Position numbers and translations under genes: made by a program. Below are positions 34,353-36,069 of a stretch of DNA of 36,069 nt, piece after piece. The notes under the pieces are model-generated. The model worked only from the letters and a program-made list of their open reading frames with translations, did not search any database and was not told the DNA's origin. This stretch comes from Accumulibacter sp. (GTDB lineage Bacteria; Pseudomonadota; Gammaproteobacteria; Burkholderiales; Rhodocyclaceae). Position 1 is the stretch's first letter, and each line of letters begins with the position of its first letter. The stretch covers positions 1-36,069 of the forward strand of contig JAEUOM010000111.1 in the NCBI GenBank assembly GCA_016788495.1, read 5' to 3'.

Positions 34353-35327
34353 TCACTTGTCGAGCCCGGCCGGCGGCCAGTTCTCGAGCTTCATTCCCAG
34401 CGTCAGGCCGCGGGCAGCCAGCACTTCCTTGATTTCATTGAGTGACTTGCGTCCGAGATTGGGTGTCTTCAGCAACTCGTTCTCGGTTCTCTGGATCAGG
34501 TCACCAATGTAATAGATGTTCTCGGCCTTCAGGCAATTGGCCGAGCGGACCGTCAGTTCAAGGTCGTCCACCGGCCGCAGCAGCAGCGGATCGACCTGGA
34601 TGGTCTTCTGATACTCGACCGGCATCGCCGTCCCGGCGAGGTCGGCGAAGACCGAAAGCTGCTCCATCAGGATGCGTGCGGCGGTGCGGATCGCTTCCTC
34701 GGGCTCGATCGCACCGTTCGTCTCGATATCCATGACGAGCTTGTCCAGGTCGGTGCGCTGCTCGACCCGAGCGCTCTCCACGGCGTAGCTGACCCGCCGC
34801 ACTGGGCTGAAGGAAGCATCGAGCACCAGCTTGCCGATGTTCTTCGAACCGTCGCCGATGTCGTGCAGGTTACCGGCAACGTAGCCACGCGAACGCTCGA
34901 CCTTCATCTCCATCGCCAGTTTGCCGCCAGCCGAGAGATGCGCGATGACGTGCTCCGGGTTGATGATCTCGACATCGTGCGTGACCTCGATATCCCCCGC
35001 CCTGACGACCCCCTTGCCCTCCTTGCGCAGGTGCAGCACGACCTCTTCCCGGTTGTGCAGCTTGAACACGACGCCCTTCAGGTTGAGCAGGATATCGACG
35101 ACATCTTCCTGCACGCCATCGATCGTCGAATACTCGTGCAGGACCCCCTCGATGCTCACTTCGGTCGGCGCATACCCGGGCATCGAAGAGAGCAGAATCC
35201 GGCGCAACGCATTGCCCAGAGTATGCCCGTAGCCGCGCTCGAACGGCTCCATCACCACTCGTGCATGCACCGGCGACAAGCTCTGCACATCGATGATGCG
35301 CGGTTTAAACAGTCCACTGCTTTGCAT
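34353..35327 (-). CDS. rpoA: DNA-directed RNA polymerase subunit alpha
   Basis: 324 residues. The start at 35327 ([10 protein letters not shown]) is chosen because AAAGGA lies six bases upstream; an earlier in-frame ATG at 35354 lacks such a site. The N-terminal dimerisation domain shows [26 protein letters not shown] and the C-terminal domain [49 protein letters not shown], which contacts UP elements and activators. Organisation rpsD-rpoA-rplQ is standard. 39 bases separate it from rpsD. Confidence 0.99.
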   Translation of the reverse strand: MQSSGLFKPRIIDVQSLSPVHARVVMEPFERGYGHTLGNALRRILLSSMPGYAPTEVSIEGVLHEYSTIDGVQEDVVDILLNLKGVVFKLHNREEVVLHLRKEGKGVVRAGDIEVTHDVEIINPEHVIAHLSAGGKLAMEMKVERSRGYVAGNLHDIGDGSKNIGKLVLDASFSPVRRVSYAVESARVEQRTDLDKLVMDIETNGAIEPEEAIRTAARILMEQLSVFADLAGTAMPVEYQKTIQVDPLLLRPVDDLELTVRSANCLKAENIYYIGDLIQRTENELLKTPNLGRKSLNEIKEVLAARGLTLGMKLENWPPAGLDK

Positions 35328-35366
35328 GTACAGTCCTTTGCCTGATTCTTTCAAGCTCTGACGCCG

Positions 35367-35996
35367 TTACTTCGAGTACAGCTCGATCACCAGACTCTCG
35401 TTGATCGTCGGCGGCAATTCGCTCCGCTCGGGGTGCGCCTTGTAGGTGCCCTTGGCGGACTTGGCGTCAACCTCGACCCACGCAGGGAAACCGCGGGCCT
35501 CGGCCGCAGCCAGAGCGGCCTTGACCCGCAACTGGGATTTGGCCTTGTCGCAGACCTCAACCACGTCGCCCGGACGAACTTGGTAGGAAGGGATGTTGAC
35601 TCTTCTGCCGTTGACCAGGACGCCGTTGTGGCGAACGACCTGCCGCGACTCCGAGCGCGATGCGGCAAAACCCATGCGGTAGCACACGCTGTCAAGGCGC
35701 GACTCGAGCAACTGCAGCAGGACTTCGCCAGTCACCCCACGGCGCCGGTCAGCCTCCTGATAGACCTTGCGGAACTGGCCCTCGAGGACACCATAGATGC
35801 GCCGAATCTTCTGCTTCTCGCGCAGGTGCACGCCGTAGTCGGACAAGCGCTGCCCCGACTTCTGGCCATGTTGCCCCGGGGCGTACGAGCGACGTTCGAT
35901 CGCACACTTGTCCGTGAAGCACTTCTCTCCCTTGAGGAACAACTTTTCGCCTTCGCGGCGACACTGGCGGCATTTCGGATCGAGATTACGAGCCAC
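35367..35996 (-). CDS. rpsD: 30S ribosomal protein S4 (four-cysteine form)
   Basis: 209 residues. It starts [18 protein letters not shown] and carries C9, C12, C26 and C31, a zinc-type cluster present in Thermus and in betaproteobacterial S4 but not in E. coli S4. [26 protein letters not shown] and the S4 RNA-binding domain [38 protein letters not shown] follow. S4 nucleates 30S assembly and in enterics represses the alpha operon translationally. AAGGAG precedes the start, 12 bases after rpsK. Confidence 0.99.
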   Translation of the reverse strand: MARNLDPKCRQCRREGEKLFLKGEKCFTDKCAIERRSYAPGQHGQKSGQRLSDYGVHLREKQKIRRIYGVLEGQFRKVYQEADRRRGVTGEVLLQLLESRLDSVCYRMGFAASRSESRQVVRHNGVLVNGRRVNIPSYQVRPGDVVEVCDKAKSQLRVKAALAAAEARGFPAWVEVDAKSAKGTYKAHPERSELPPTINESLVIELYSK

Positions 35997-36008
35997 TTTT
36001 TCTTCTCC

Positions 36009-36069
36009 TTAAATCCGACGCCTTTTGGGTGGCCGGCAGCCGTTGTGCGGGATCGGCGTGACGTCGGTG
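36009..36069 (-). CDS. rpsK: 30S ribosomal protein S11, C-terminal end only (partial)
   Basis: Nineteen residues are visible before the TAA: TDVTPIPHNGCRPPKRRRI, the near-invariant C-terminus of S11. The rest lies beyond the right edge. Position directly upstream of rpsD is the normal alpha-operon order. Confidence 0.96.
   Translation of the reverse strand, partial: TDVTPIPHNGCRPPKRRRI

Noticed and set aside
1..36069. CRISPR arrays, insertion sequences, prophage genes, tRNA genes
   Set aside because: No regularly spaced repeats, transposase or integrase motifs, or cloverleaf sequences were seen on reading both strands; codon use is uniform, with no sign of a recently acquired island.

Overview
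The window looks like a chromosomal segment of a high-GC betaproteobacterium. Pointers are the alpha-operon tail (rpsK-rpsD-rpoA-rplQ), an S4 protein of the four-cysteine type usual in beta- but not enteric gammaproteobacteria, a ubiquinone gene (ubiA), and a PsrA-like regulator controlling fatty-acid genes. A Rhodocyclales / Accumulibacter-like source is my inference from overall gene style, not a proven assignment. There are no tRNA, rRNA, IS, phage or CRISPR signals. Most of the window is ordinary core and metabolic genome.

Layout. 1-2089 (minus): an edge-truncated anchored substrate-binding protein and a coiled-coil protein of unknown function. 2180-2920 (plus): a small M50B-like membrane metalloprotease. 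3035-3934 (minus): a Tim44-domain protein with its own terminator. 4047-5039 (minus): a NhaR-type LysR regulator, divergent from raiA/hpf (5152-5538, plus), which is followed by htpX (5735-6613, plus). 6630-12901 (minus): a tight four-gene operon of an LplT-PlsC fusion, ubiA, a cytochrome c'-like protein and a large REC-DUF3369-PAS-PAS-GGDEF-EAL signalling protein. 13471-15111 (plus): a sensory methyl-accepting chemotaxis protein. 15244-17672 (minus): ridA-recG. 17803-18168 (plus): a TPR protein, convergent with a SPOR protein and followed by a DUF2802 protein (18149-19407, minus).

19552-31821 (minus) is the centrepiece, a fatty-acid utilisation island. The first unit runs from a PsrA-like TetR regulator through an FadE-type acyl-CoA dehydrogenase, a thiolase, a hydratase/dehydrogenase and a YciA-type thioesterase, followed by a FadL porin and a strong terminator. 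The second unit has its own promoter and encodes a second hydratase/dehydrogenase with reversed domain order and a second thiolase. The promoters of both units carry nearly the same inverted repeat (TCAAACG-2 nt-CGTTTGA type) directly downstream of a recognisable -10 box. This gives a sequence-level case for one autoregulated acyl-CoA-responsive regulon. An ATM1-type ABC exporter (about 32010-33857, plus) is divergent from the regulator, and the alpha operon (33927 to the right edge, minus) closes the window.

I did not find a convincing previously undescribed system. The items most worth a second look are the paired operators and two-module fad regulon, the lipid/quinone/cytochrome/c-di-GMP operon, the substrate-binding/coiled-coil pair at the left edge, and a coding-like but broken stretch at 12902-13168.
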